From NCBI GenBank assembly GCA_013697785.1, contig JACCWE010000118.1, positions 1 through 33,711 on the forward strand: a DNA stretch of 33,711 bases, written 5' to 3'. The notes beneath the pieces are model-generated. The model ran no database searches and was not told where the DNA came from. It saw only the letters and a list, made by a program, of their open reading frames with translations. The position numbers and the translations under genes are program-made. Source of the DNA: Gemmatimonadaceae bacterium (GTDB taxonomy: Bacteria > Gemmatimonadota > Gemmatimonadetes > Gemmatimonadales > Gemmatimonadaceae). Shown piece by piece: positions 9,091-16,800 of the stretch. Within the stretch, counting starts at the first letter, position 1. Every line of letters begins with the position of its first letter.

Positions 9091-9154
9091 GGTTGCGCGG
9101 AACACAAGCACTAACAATCAAGTACGCAAATCTCCGAAAATTCGCGTTGGATGC

Positions 9155-9199
9155 AAAAAGGGCTCGCCGGTTTGCTCACCGGGCGAGCCCTTTTCTTTT
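9155..9199. terminator. Bidirectional Rho-independent terminator
   Basis: AAAAGGGCTCGCC pairs with GGCGAGCCCTTTT across a short loop, with an A-tract on one side and a T-tract (TTTTCTTTT) on the other. It sits between the convergent M48 protease gene and aceA and can end transcripts from both. Confidence 0.9.
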
Positions 9200-9216
9200 G
9201 TCGCCCAGCGAACGAC

Positions 9217-10515
9217 TTACTTGTGCGCCAGGTGGAACTGCTCCGCTTCGGTCGAGCCCGCGAGTGCCGCCGTTGCCGACTGGCCGCTCGTGACCGCCAT
9301 CAGCACTTGGTCGAAGTATCCCGTACCCGCCTCGCGCTGGTGCTTCGTGGCCGTGTAGCCGTCGGCCTCGCGGGCGAACTCCTCGTTCTGCAGCTCGACG
9401 TACGCCGGCATCCCCTCGGTGCTGTAGCGATGCGCGAGGTCGAACGAGTAGTAGTTGATCATGTGCCAGCCCGCGAGTGTGATGAACTGGAACTTGTAGC
9501 CCATCGCCGCAAGCTCGCGCTGGAATTTCGCGATCGTCGTTGCGTCGAGATTGCGCGACCAGTTGAACGACGGCGAGCAGTTGTACGCGAGCATCTTCCC
9601 CGGGAACCGTCCGTGCACGGACTCGGCGAACTTCTTCGCCTCGTTGAGGTCGGGCGTGCCCGTCTCGCACCAGAGCAGATCGGCGTACGGCGCGTAGGCC
9701 AGCGCGCGCGCGGCGACGGCGTCCATGCCGTTCCGAATGTGGAAGTAGCCCTCGGTAGTGCGCTCTCCCGTCGTGAACGTCTTGTCCGCTTCATCGATGT
9801 CGCTCGTGATCAGCGTCGCCGCGAGCGCATCCGTGCGCGCGATGATCACCGTTGGAACGTCGAGAACGTCGGACGCGAGGCGCGCCGCGTTGAGCGTGCG
9901 CACGAACGAGGCGGTGGGAATGAGTACCTTGCCGCCCATGTGGCCGCATTTCTTCTCGGCCGCGAGCTGGTCTTCGAAGTGGACGCCGCTGGCGCCCGCG
10001 TCGATCATCGACTTCATCAGCTCGAACGCGTGGATGGGGCCACCGAAGCCGGCTTCCGCATCGGCGACGATCGGGGCGAGCCAGTCGCGACCTGCCTTCC
10101 CTTCACTCCACTCGATCTGGTCCGCCCGCATGAGCGCATTGTTTATTCTGCGCACCAATGCGGGCACGCTATTCGACGGGTAGATACTCTGATCGGGGTA
10201 CGTCTGCGCAGCGAGATTGCCGTCCGCCGCCACCTGCCAACCGCTCATGTAGATCGCCTGCAGCCCCGCCTTCACCATTTGGACAGCCTGCGCGCCTGTA
10301 AGCGCTCCGAACGTATGAACGTATTCCTTGCTATGCAGCAGCTCCCACAGCTTGGCCGCTCCGCGAGTCGCGAGCGAGTACTCGACCTTCACCGACCCGC
10401 GCAGACGTACGACGTCCTCCGCGGTGTACGTGCGCTCAACCCCGTTCCATCGCGGGTTCTTCGCCCACTTGGACTCCAGCTGGCTCGCCTCGGCGGCGAA
10501 GTCGACGTTGCTCAT
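9217..10515 (-). CDS. aceA: Isocitrate lyase
   Basis: Splits isocitrate into glyoxylate and succinate, the first step of the glyoxylate shunt. The 432-residue protein matches the length of the E. coli enzyme. The catalytic KKCGH loop is intact with Cys190, and Mg2+/substrate contacts are visible ([38 protein letters not shown]). The ATG has a GGGAG upstream. The gene is convergent with the M48 protease and shares its terminator. It is about 13 kb from aceK/icd and 6 kb from gltA, all within this window, so the isocitrate branch point is regionally clustered although not one operon. Malate synthase is not visible. Confidence 0.97.
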   Translation of the reverse strand: MSNVDFAAEASQLESKWAKNPRWNGVERTYTAEDVVRLRGSVKVEYSLATRGAAKLWELLHSKEYVHTFGALTGAQAVQMVKAGLQAIYMSGWQVAADGNLAAQTYPDQSIYPSNSVPALVRRINNALMRADQIEWSEGKAGRDWLAPIVADAEAGFGGPIHAFELMKSMIDAGASGVHFEDQLAAEKKCGHMGGKVLIPTASFVRTLNAARLASDVLDVPTVIIARTDALAATLITSDIDEADKTFTTGERTTEGYFHIRNGMDAVAARALAYAPYADLLWCETGTPDLNEAKKFAESVHGRFPGKMLAYNCSPSFNWSRNLDATTIAKFQRELAAMGYKFQFITLAGWHMINYYSFDLAHRYSTEGMPAYVELQNEEFAREADGYTATKHQREAGTGYFDQVLMAVTSGQSATAALAGSTEAEQFHLAHK

Positions 10516-10535
10516 CTCAAACTCCCTGTGTTTTC

Positions 10536-10547
10536 ACCGGATCCGGT
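10536..10547. promoter_or_regulatory. Perfect 12-bp palindrome upstream of aceA
   Basis: ACCGGATCCGGT lies 21-32 bases before the aceA start codon, just downstream (on the minus strand) of a CATTAT that could serve as a -10 box. Its position suits an operator controlling aceA. In GC-rich DNA a palindrome of this size can occur by chance, and no cognate regulator is identified. Confidence 0.3.
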
Positions 10548-10807
10548 CCGGATAATGTTGTCGTTGCTTCGCGTCTACGCGGCCGTAGCAGGCGTGCAGC
10601 GATCTGTGCGCGGGCGGGTTACATACGGGTGCGCGGGGGTGGAAGTCTAAGGCGCCCGGACCCCATTGGCCCTGTCCGGTCGGGTAGGCCCGGGAGCGTC
10701 TTCCGAGGCGCCGGGTAGCATGACGACACGGAACATTCCAATCCCACGCTTTACATCGGCTTACCCAACGCAATATTGGTTCTCGCCTCCCACCTCAGGC
10801 CATACGT

Positions 10808-11503
10808 ATGCTAGCTGACACGATCCTTATCATTGACGACGAGCCGCAGATCCGGCGCGTCGTGAAGAATGCGCTCGCGAACGAGGTTTCCTCGGTGCTC
10901 GAAGCCTCCGACGGCGCCGAAGGGCTCGCGGTGGCGACGGCTGAACGACCGACACTCGTAGTGCTCGACCTCGGGCTCCCGGACATGGCCGGCATCGATG
11001 TCTGCCGCTCGCTGCGCTCGTGGTCCGCCGCACCCATCGTCGTTCTTTCCGCACGCCACTCCGATCACGAGAAGGCTTCGCTGCTCGACTCCGGCGCCGA
11101 CGACTACATCACGAAGCCGTTCAGCAATCTCGAGTTCGCCGCGCGCATCAGAGCGAATTTGCGCCGCGCACAAGCGTCGCAGATCGCCGCGAGTGTTCAG
11201 CCGATGCAGATCGGATCGCTCGTCGCCGACTTCACCGCTCGCGTGCTGCGCCGCGGCTCGGAGACGCTCCATCTCACGCCGATCGAGTGGGAGCTTCTGC
11301 GCACCTTCGTCACACAGGCGGGGCGCACGCTCACGCACCAGCAGATCTTCAACGCCGTGTGGGGACGCGCCTTCGGCGATCCGCAGCAATACCTCCGCGT
11401 GCACGTCGCCAATCTGCGTCGCAAGATCGAGACGGATCCTGTCCGTCCGCAGCTCATCGTCACAGAGCCAGGCGTCGGTTATCGCTTCGAGCTGCCGCGC
11501 TAG
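10808..11503 (+). CDS. KdpE-like OmpR-family response regulator
   Basis: The 231-residue two-component regulator has an N-terminal receiver domain with acidic pocket DD at 10-11, phospho-acceptor Asp54 (VVLDLGLP), the conserved Ser (VVLSARH) and Lys (YITKPF). A C-terminal winged-helix DNA-binding domain follows (LTPIEWELLR, VWGRAFGDPQQYLRVHVANL, PGVGYRFEL). The last segments are typical of KdpE within the OmpR class. The stop is immediately followed by the ATG of the sensor kinase (TAGATG). Canonical KdpE activates the kdpFABC potassium pump, but no kdp structural gene is in this window, so the targets here are unknown. Confidence 0.88.
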   Translation: MLADTILIIDDEPQIRRVVKNALANEVSSVLEASDGAEGLAVATAERPTLVVLDLGLPDMAGIDVCRSLRSWSAAPIVVLSARHSDHEKASLLDSGADDYITKPFSNLEFAARIRANLRRAQASQIAASVQPMQIGSLVADFTARVLRRGSETLHLTPIEWELLRTFVTQAGRTLTHQQIFNAVWGRAFGDPQQYLRVHVANLRRKIETDPVRPQLIVTEPGVGYRFELPR

Positions 11504-12979
11504 ATGACCTACGCGCCCGAACGCCGATTGACGTCGGCGTTCGTCTGGACGGCGATATTCCTGTTCGCCACGGTCGCAATGGTCGGCGCGCAGGGAGAGA
11601 TCACGGAGGCGCACGTCGCGCTCGTTTATCTCCTCATCATCCTCGGCGGCAGCTCCGGCGGCGGGCGCGGCATCGGCTTCACGCTCGCCGTGCTCGCGTT
11701 CATCTCCATCGACTTCTACTTCCAGCCGCCGTATGGACGCTTCGAAATCTCGAAGCGTCCCGACTGGATAGCGCTCATCGCCTTCATGGCGACTGCGCTC
11801 GTGGCGACGCAGCTGCTCGCGCGCGCGAACGAGAAGACCGTCGAGTCGAGCCGTCGCGCGGATGAGATCGACCGACTCGCATCACTCGGCGCCGAGACGC
11901 TGAGCACGGGGAGCGCATCGCAGGCGCTCACCGCGATCGCGACGGTCGTGCGCGACACCATCGGCACCGACGCCTGCGAGATCTGGGTGCAGCAGGGCGA
12001 GACGGCGGCGCCGGAGGTCGCGGCGCAGGCGGGCGCGGGGCTCGGGACGCTCGCACCGAGCCCGGATGTGGCGCTACACGACGCGGATCCGCGAGTGATC
12101 GTCGTGCCGCTCCGCGTCCACGCGCGCTCTGTGGGCATGCTCGCGCTCAGGCACAATTCGCCGATCGTGCTCGACGCAGGTGCGCGCCGATTCCTGTCCG
12201 CGCTCGCGTACTACGCCGCGCTCGGCATCGAGCGCGTGCGACTGGTCGCCGAGGCGGAGCGCGCGGAAGCACTACGCGAGGCCGATCGACTGAAGGACGC
12301 GCTGCTCGCATCCGTGTCGCACGATCTGCGCACGCCGCTCACGACGATCAAGGCGCTCGCGCACGACATCGCCGGCGATGGCGACGAGCGCGCGGCGACG
12401 ATCGAGCAGCAGGCGGACCGGCTCAATCGCATGGTCGCGGATCTGCTCGACCTGTCGCGGCTCAACGCTGGCGAGCTTCCGGTGCGCGCGGAGCTCAACG
12501 CTGCGGAGGATGTGGTGGGTGCCGCGATCCAGCAGGTTTCCGGCGCATTTGACGGGCGAGAGCTGCGCACGTCGATCGAATGGTCGGAGCCGGTGCTGGT
12601 GGGCCGCTTCGACTTCGTGCACGCACTTCGCATTCTCGTGAATCTCCTCGAGAACGCGCACAAGTATTCTCCGCGCGCGCAGCCAGTGGACATCCAGCTT
12701 TCGCGCACGGGGACGATGATCGCGATCTCGGTGGCCGATCGCGGGCCCGGCGTACCTGCGGCGGAGCGTGAGCGGATCTTCGAGCCGTTCTATCGTCCGA
12801 AGCGCAGCACTCCCGATGCGGGAAGCGCGGGACTGGGACTATCGATCGCGCTGCGCCTTGCGATGGCGCAGGGCGGTTCGCTGACGTACGAGGATCGAAT
12901 TGGCGGGGGGAGCGTGTTTACGCTCGGGCTTCCGGCGGTCGCGGACGCAACAATGGATGCGCTCGCAGGAGCCGACTAG
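11504..12979 (+). CDS. KdpD-like sensor histidine kinase lacking the N-terminal KdpD/USP half
   Basis: The 491-residue kinase begins directly with a DUF4118-like membrane region (about four short helices in residues 12-105, including the FYFQPPYGRFEI segment typical of KdpD). A GAF-like domain follows (about 125-245), then HisKA with phospho-acceptor His273 (SVSHDLRTPLTTIK), and HATPase_c with N box (LVNLLENAHKYSP), G1 (VADRGPGVP) and G2 (GLGLSIALR). Full KdpD has about 400 extra N-terminal residues (KdpD plus USP domains); these are absent and there is no room upstream. The USP domain is the c-di-AMP receptor in some Firmicutes, so a direct c-di-AMP input by that route is unlikely here. It is paired with the regulator ending at 11503. 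Confidence 0.88.
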   Translation: MTYAPERRLTSAFVWTAIFLFATVAMVGAQGEITEAHVALVYLLIILGGSSGGGRGIGFTLAVLAFISIDFYFQPPYGRFEISKRPDWIALIAFMATALVATQLLARANEKTVESSRRADEIDRLASLGAETLSTGSASQALTAIATVVRDTIGTDACEIWVQQGETAAPEVAAQAGAGLGTLAPSPDVALHDADPRVIVVPLRVHARSVGMLALRHNSPIVLDAGARRFLSALAYYAALGIERVRLVAEAERAEALREADRLKDALLASVSHDLRTPLTTIKALAHDIAGDGDERAATIEQQADRLNRMVADLLDLSRLNAGELPVRAELNAAEDVVGAAIQQVSGAFDGRELRTSIEWSEPVLVGRFDFVHALRILVNLLENAHKYSPRAQPVDIQLSRTGTMIAISVADRGPGVPAAERERIFEPFYRPKRSTPDAGSAGLGLSIALRLAMAQGGSLTYEDRIGGGSVFTLGLPAVADATMDALAGAD

Positions 12980-13005
12980 CAGTCGCGGACTGCCGATGCG
13001 ACTTG

Positions 13006-13227
13006 CTAGTTCTTGTGGCGGTAGATGATTCTGCCGCGCGTGAGGTCGTAGGGCGAGACCTCGATGCGCACACGGTCGCCCGCGAGCACTCGGATGCGGA
13101 ACCGGCGCATGTTGCCGCCGAGGGTGGTGAGCACGTTGTGCTGTTCGTTCACGGCAACGCGGAAGGTTGCGTTGGGCAACACTTCCATGACCGTTCCCTC
13201 GAGCTCAATGGCATCTTGCTTGGACAT
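13006..13227 (-). CDS. infA: Translation initiation factor IF-1
   Basis: The 73-residue S1/OB-fold protein matches IF-1 over its whole length ([43 protein letters not shown]). It binds the ribosomal A site with IF-2 and IF-3 during initiation. It starts 14 bases after the rpsU stop and is probably co-transcribed with it; no clear ribosome site precedes its ATG. The gene is outside the usual ribosomal-protein cluster, a placement commonly seen for infA copies beside rpsU or cold-shock genes. Confidence 0.96.
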   Translation of the reverse strand: MSKQDAIELEGTVMEVLPNATFRVAVNEQHNVLTTLGGNMRRFRIRVLAGDRVRIEVSPYDLTRGRIIYRHKN

Positions 13228-13241
13228 TAGGCGGGCCGCGA

Positions 13242-13436
13242 CTAGCGAGCTTTGCGCTCTGCCCGCGCGCTACGCTGCCGCGCTGCGACGGCCTTCTTCT
13301 GCCGTGCTTCGCTGGGCTTCACGTAAAAGCGCTTCTTGCGAACGTCCTTCAGCACGCCTGCGCGAATCACCTTGCGCTGAAACTGCTTGAGAGCCCAATC
13401 CAGACGGTCGTTCTCACCAATGATCACTTCAACCAC
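13242..13436 (-). CDS. rpsU: 30S ribosomal protein S21
   Basis: The 64-residue, very basic protein matches S21 ([18 protein letters not shown], then [19 protein letters not shown]). It has a GTG start preceded by GAGGA and a strong upstream promoter at 13476-13504. S21 helps mRNA recognition at the 30S platform. It is the first gene of a short rpsU-infA unit and is separated by 99 bases from the helicase gene upstream. Confidence 0.96.
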   Translation of the reverse strand: MVEVIIGENDRLDWALKQFQRKVIRAGVLKDVRKKRFYVKPSEARQKKAVAARQRSARAERKAR

Positions 13437-13475
13437 GTGTAATCCTCTTTGTTAGGAGAGTGCGGACAAGCTTGA

Positions 13476-13504
13476 ATCATAGCGCGTGCCTGTACCTAAG
13501 GCAA
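13476..13504 (-). promoter_or_regulatory. Sigma70-type promoter of rpsU-infA
   Basis: On the minus strand, TTGCCT (13499-13504) and TATGAT (13476-13481) are separated by exactly 17 bases. The expected start point leaves a leader of about 30 bases before the rpsU GTG. The match to consensus is good for so GC-rich a genome. Confidence 0.7.
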
Positions 13505-13535
13505 TGACGCGCCAATGGATGCGAACGTTTTGACG

Positions 13536-15008
13536 TCAGCCCCGAGAGGGCGACCCACCGCCCCTCGAGCCGCTGCTTCCCGGGCCTCGCCCCCCGCGCG
13601 AGCCGCCCGAGTTACGGCCGCCACCAGAGGGCGGACGACGCGGTCCGCCGCTCGAGGCGCCGCTGGACGCCGATGGCGCCCGAGACGGGTGCGGGCGAGC
13701 CGGCGGAGTGCTGCTCGAGCTGTGGCTGCTCGAGGCCCGGCTGCTCGCGCCGTTGCTACTGGCCGCACTTCCGCCGTTCCGACGCTCCAGCTTGGCTTTC
13801 GCCCGCGCTCGATCCGCCGCCTTTCGGCTCCGGATCTCGGCGATCCGCTCGCCGATCGGTACCTCGAAGCGCTCCGCCGGACGCTGCTTGTAGTCGAAAT
13901 CTGGGAGGACGACGCGCGGCAGCCGCTTGCCGACGGCCTTTTCGATCGCGCCCAGGTCGTGCTCCTCTTCCGGCGACACGAACGTGTACGCCTCACCGGT
14001 CAGCTCGGCGCGAGCCGTGCGACCGACGCGGTGGATGTAATCCTCGGGCATCGCCGGCACGTCGAAGTTGATGACGTGGCCGAGCGCTTCGACGTCGATA
14101 CCGCGCGCCGCGATGTCGGTGGCGACGAGCACGCGGTAGCGTCCGGATTTGAAGCCGTCGAGTGCGTCGGTGCGTTGTGACTGCGACCGATTGCCGTGGA
14201 TGCGCGCGACGGAGATGCCGGCCTTCTCGCAGCTCTCGAACAGGCGGTTCGCGCGATGCTTCGTTCGCGTGAACACGATCGCGTTGCCGATGGCGTTGCG
14301 ATTGAGCAGCTCGCGGAGCAGCGCGGGCTTGGCTTCCTGCGACACGGGATAGACGGCCTGCGTGATACCGATCGCGGGCTGCGAGCGACGCTCGAGATTG
14401 ATCGTCGCCGGGGAGTGCAGCATCTCCTTCGTCAGCGTGACGATCGGGCCGGGCATCGTCGCCGAGAAGAAGAGCGTCTGGTGTTTGGCCGGCAGATGCT
14501 TGAGGATGCGCCGAATGTCGGGGAGAAAACCCATGTCGAGCATGCGGTCGGCTTCGTCGAGCACGAGCACTTCGAGCTTGTCGAGCTTCGCGTACGGATG
14601 TCGGAAGTGATCGAGCAGTCGGCCGGGTGTGGCAATCAGGATGTCGACGCCGCTCCTGAACGCGTGCTCCTGGGGGCCGAGGCCGACGCCGCCGAACACC
14701 GCCGCGCCAGAGATGGGCGTGTGGGTCGCAAGCTCGCGAAGGTGCTGCTCGATCTGGGCTGCGAGCTCGCGCGTGGGCGTGAGCACGAGCGCGCGCGTGA
14801 TGCCGCGCGTCTTGCCCATGATGCGATGCATGATCGGAAGAAGAAATGCGGCTGTCTTGCCGCTCCCCGTCATCGCGCACGCGAGTACATCGCGGCCTTC
14901 GAGTGCGGGCGGAATTGCATCGTGCTGAATCGGTGTTGGGCGTGTAAAGCCAAGCTCTTTCACGCTGCGCACGAGAGCAGCGTCGAGACCGAGTGCTGAG
15001 AAGGACAT
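13536..15008 (-). CDS. DEAD-box RNA helicase (RhlE-like)
   Basis: The 490-residue ATP-dependent RNA helicase has the Q motif near residues 21-28 and motif I AMTGSGKT (45-52). Motif Ia is PTRELAAQ, motif II DEAD (151-154), motif III SAT (182-184), and motif VI HRVGRTAR lies in the second RecA domain. The segment after about residue 400 is a low-complexity Ser/Gly/Arg tail of the sort that binds RNA non-specifically. RhlE-type helicases act in ribosome assembly and RNA turnover, especially in the cold. Its position before rpsU and infA fits a translation-related role. A TAAGAT lies just upstream of the ATG, so the transcript may have a very short leader. Confidence 0.95.
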   Translation of the reverse strand: MSFSALGLDAALVRSVKELGFTRPTPIQHDAIPPALEGRDVLACAMTGSGKTAAFLLPIMHRIMGKTRGITRALVLTPTRELAAQIEQHLRELATHTPISGAAVFGGVGLGPQEHAFRSGVDILIATPGRLLDHFRHPYAKLDKLEVLVLDEADRMLDMGFLPDIRRILKHLPAKHQTLFFSATMPGPIVTLTKEMLHSPATINLERRSQPAIGITQAVYPVSQEAKPALLRELLNRNAIGNAIVFTRTKHRANRLFESCEKAGISVARIHGNRSQSQRTDALDGFKSGRYRVLVATDIAARGIDVEALGHVINFDVPAMPEDYIHRVGRTARAELTGEAYTFVSPEEEHDLGAIEKAVGKRLPRVVLPDFDYKQRPAERFEVPIGERIAEIRSRKAADRARAKAKLERRNGGSAASSNGASSRASSSHSSSSTPPARPHPSRAPSASSGASSGGPRRPPSGGGRNSGGSRGGRGPGSSGSRGGGSPSRG

Positions 15009-15064
15009 CCTCGAATCTTAGCGGATCCGAGCGTTTTATCACAGTGCGAATGAGCATCGCACGC

Positions 15065-15101
15065 GTGACAGCGCGCGCCGGTTTGTGTATGCTATGCATA
15101 C
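15065..15101 (+). promoter_or_regulatory. Promoter with overlapping palindrome, upstream of the cysteine-rich protein gene
   Basis: GTGACA (15065-15070) and TATGCT (15088-15093) are 17 bases apart. The -10 box lies inside an inverted repeat GTATGC-TAT-GCATAC (15087-15101), which could be an operator. The expected leader is about 45 bases. Confidence 0.55.
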
Positions 15102-15144
15102 CAGCGCGCGATCAATGCGCGCATCACGCGCTCCGGAGCCATGC

Positions 15145-15411
15145 ATGAAGCCCGCAACGAAACTGACCGTCTTCTGTGCCGTCGTGCTCGCGGCCTTTCT
15201 CCTCTACTCGACATTGGCGGCACAAAAGAAGGCGTGCAATGTGTGCGTGGCCTTCAAGGGCGCCCGCAACTGCGCGCACGCGTCGGCCGAGACGGTGAAG
15301 GAGGCGACCAAATCGGCGCAGACGACGGCATGCGGCCCGATCGCGCACGGCATGGCCGAGTCGATCGAGTGCGACAACGTGCCGCCGGCCGAGGTGAAGT
15401 GCGATACGTGA
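15145..15411 (+). CDS. Small cysteine-rich exported protein (88 aa)
   Basis: From the ATG at 15145 the protein has a Lys-containing n-region and a hydrophobic segment (LTVFCAVVLAAFLLYS) that acts as signal peptide or membrane anchor. A short domain follows with six cysteines in the order CNVC, NCAHAS, ACGP, ECDN, KCD. The pattern of an N-terminal CxxC and spaced single Cys suggests two or three disulfides outside the cytoplasm. The middle motif (SAQTTACGPIAHGM) looks like that of small uncharacterised secreted proteins I have seen in other phyla, but I cannot name the family. The frame is open upstream to 15085 without a ribosome site. The stop overlaps the GTG of the next gene, so the two products are probably made together. 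Confidence 0.72.
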   Translation: MKPATKLTVFCAVVLAAFLLYSTLAAQKKACNVCVAFKGARNCAHASAETVKEATKSAQTTACGPIAHGMAESIECDNVPPAEVKCDT

Positions 15412-15851
15412 GCGGGACGCGACTTTTTCGGGTCTTTCTGCCGCTCTGCTTGATGGCGTGCGGCAGGACTCAGGAGCAGCTGCTCTCGGGTGCGACACAT
15501 TTCGATTCGACGCCGGTCGCGCTGACGTCCTCGAGCGCTCTCAAGAATTTCGAAAAGGCGCGGGTGCAGGTCGTCATCGATCGCGTCGGGTCTCAAACGG
15601 CCGGGACGCCGCCCGATTCCTGCGGAAGTGCGGGGATCGAGCTGACCGCGGACATAGCAATGGTCAACGGACGCCGATTCAGCTACGGCGGGCATGGCGA
15701 CAGCCCGTGCAACGCGCAGACGCCCGGTGACACCATCGAAATCAGATTGCAGGATCTGCCAATGGGCGAGCTCGCGAGCATTCAACTGCGCAGTTCCAAG
15801 CCCATCGTAGTGCGGGCCGTACACTGGGAGAGCTGGCAGAATGGAGCGTAG
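15408..15851 (+). CDS. Putative lipoprotein of unknown function (147 aa)
   Basis: It starts at a GTG at 15408 that overlaps the preceding stop (GTGA). The N-terminus has a basic n-region and a hydrophobic core ending in a lipobox, LMAC, so Cys would be lipidated and the protein membrane-attached. The mature part is about 125 residues, predicted mostly beta, with two further cysteines (PDSCGSAG, SPCNAQ) that could form a disulfide. I recognise no enzyme motif. Coupling with the cysteine-rich exported protein suggests a shared envelope role. The open frame extends further upstream inside the previous gene, but the lipobox position supports the start given. Confidence 0.7.
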   Translation: MSGTRLFRVFLPLCLMACGRTQEQLLSGATHFDSTPVALTSSSALKNFEKARVQVVIDRVGSQTAGTPPDSCGSAGIELTADIAMVNGRRFSYGGHGDSPCNAQTPGDTIEIRLQDLPMGELASIQLRSSKPIVVRAVHWESWQNGA

Positions 15852-15866
15852 GAGATAGTTACTGAT

Positions 15867-15906
15867 TGGAAAACCATCGAACGGATGAGACGAAACAAAC
15901 GGAGAG
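15867..15906 (+). repeat. Left arm of an imperfect inverted repeat flanking a decayed segment
   Basis: The arm begins TGGAAAACCATCGAACGGAT. It resembles the reverse complement of 16731-16771 (TTGAAAACGATTGAACGGAT): 18 of the first 21 bases match, and the rest (GAACGGA.. ACGGAGA) matches with small gaps. The two arms enclose about 0.8 kb holding only a pseudogene. Confidence 0.5.
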
Positions 15907-16084
15907 GATCAACGGCAAAAGATTTTACGGAGTTGACCAGGTTTTGTAGAGACCTCTCTGCACCTGATACCGAGGTGTTGCATTAAATGATCGGCGGGGA
16001 GTGCGACGGGACGACGCGCAAAGCGAGCCTGCAGTGCAGACTCCAAGCTGGAAGCCGTAGCGTCGATGCGTCGTCTTGCTGATC

Positions 16085-16599
16085 TCAATGGCGGCATGCG
16101 GGACATTTCAGAAGCCGCCGCGGTCGCGCTCTTGCGGGCGATCCGGCTGCGAATGCCGCAGATGGTAGTCCCATGGATCTTCAGCAGTTTGCCCCATTCC
16201 TTCACGGACATCTCCCCGAACATTGGATGCGGGCTTCCACGCATCCGGGCTACGCGCCTGCCACGCTGCTTCCGGGATCTTCAGCAACTGCGCCCTCTCG
16301 GATTCGAAGTCGCATTTTTGTTCCGGAGAGATCTTGAAGTCCGCCGGCAGTCGCAATCCGACCGGCTGCTCCGAAAACCAGTCGACGATAATTCAGCGAG
16401 ATAGCGTGCGAGAGGTGAAATAGCTCTCGTCGGGCAGATCGTAAAAGCCGAGAGAACTGCCGCACGCAAGATTGAGATGATGAAGCATCTACTCGACGCT
16501 CATCGTGCCCCATTGCCGCGGCGCGTTTATCGTGATGTGTTCGACACGGGCGCGGAGAGCTCGACGAGTCGCTTCCGCGAAGAATTGATTTCCGTCCAC
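16085..16599 (-). pseudogene. DinB-like (DUF1569-type) protein pseudogene
   Basis: Reading the minus strand from about 16599, conserved-looking protein can be stitched together: RQWGTMSVE, MLHHLNLACGSSLGFYDLP, IIVDWFSEQPVGLRLPADF, FESERAQLLKI, HPMFGEMSVKEWGKLLKIH, DYHLR. This order (W-G-x-M, MLxHL, then HPxFGxMxxxEWxxLxxxHxDHHLRQF) is that of DUF1569/DinB-like small proteins. The frame is broken by a TAG at 16489-16491 (where Gln is expected) and a TGA at 16393-16395 (where Trp is expected). Shifts occur near 16230 (extra base), 16174 and 16158 (missing bases). So many lesions make sequencing error unlikely. The gene sits between imperfect inverted repeats. Except for the flanking repeats, I see nothing else supported in 15852-16800. 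Confidence 0.72.
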
Positions 16600-16730
16600 A
16601 CGTTTGACCCGGAAGGACCGCGGAATGTACCGGGCGATGGCGAAGCGAGATAGCCAGATAGCCAGAAGTGGCTCGTGACGAGCGCCATGGCGAGGTTCAT
16701 GACGACTTTGCTCCTGGCCGCGCCCTGCTT

Positions 16731-16771
16731 TCTCCGTTCGTTGTCCGTTCCATCCGTTCAATCGTTTTCAA
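16731..16771 (-). repeat. Right arm of the imperfect inverted repeat
   Basis: The minus strand reads TTGAAAACGATTGAACGGAT and continues with GGAACGGACAACGAACGGAGA, which itself contains repeated GAACGGA units. It pairs with 15867-15906 in opposite orientation. A short tandem (GATAGCCA twice) lies nearby at about 16649-16665. Confidence 0.5.
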
Positions 16772-16800
16772 AAGAAGGAAACGCGTCCCCTCACGCGCGC

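Noticed and set aside
16649-16665. Tandem GATAGCCA GATAGCCA as a possible CRISPR or iteron
   Set aside because: Only two short copies without spacers; no Cas or replication gene nearby.
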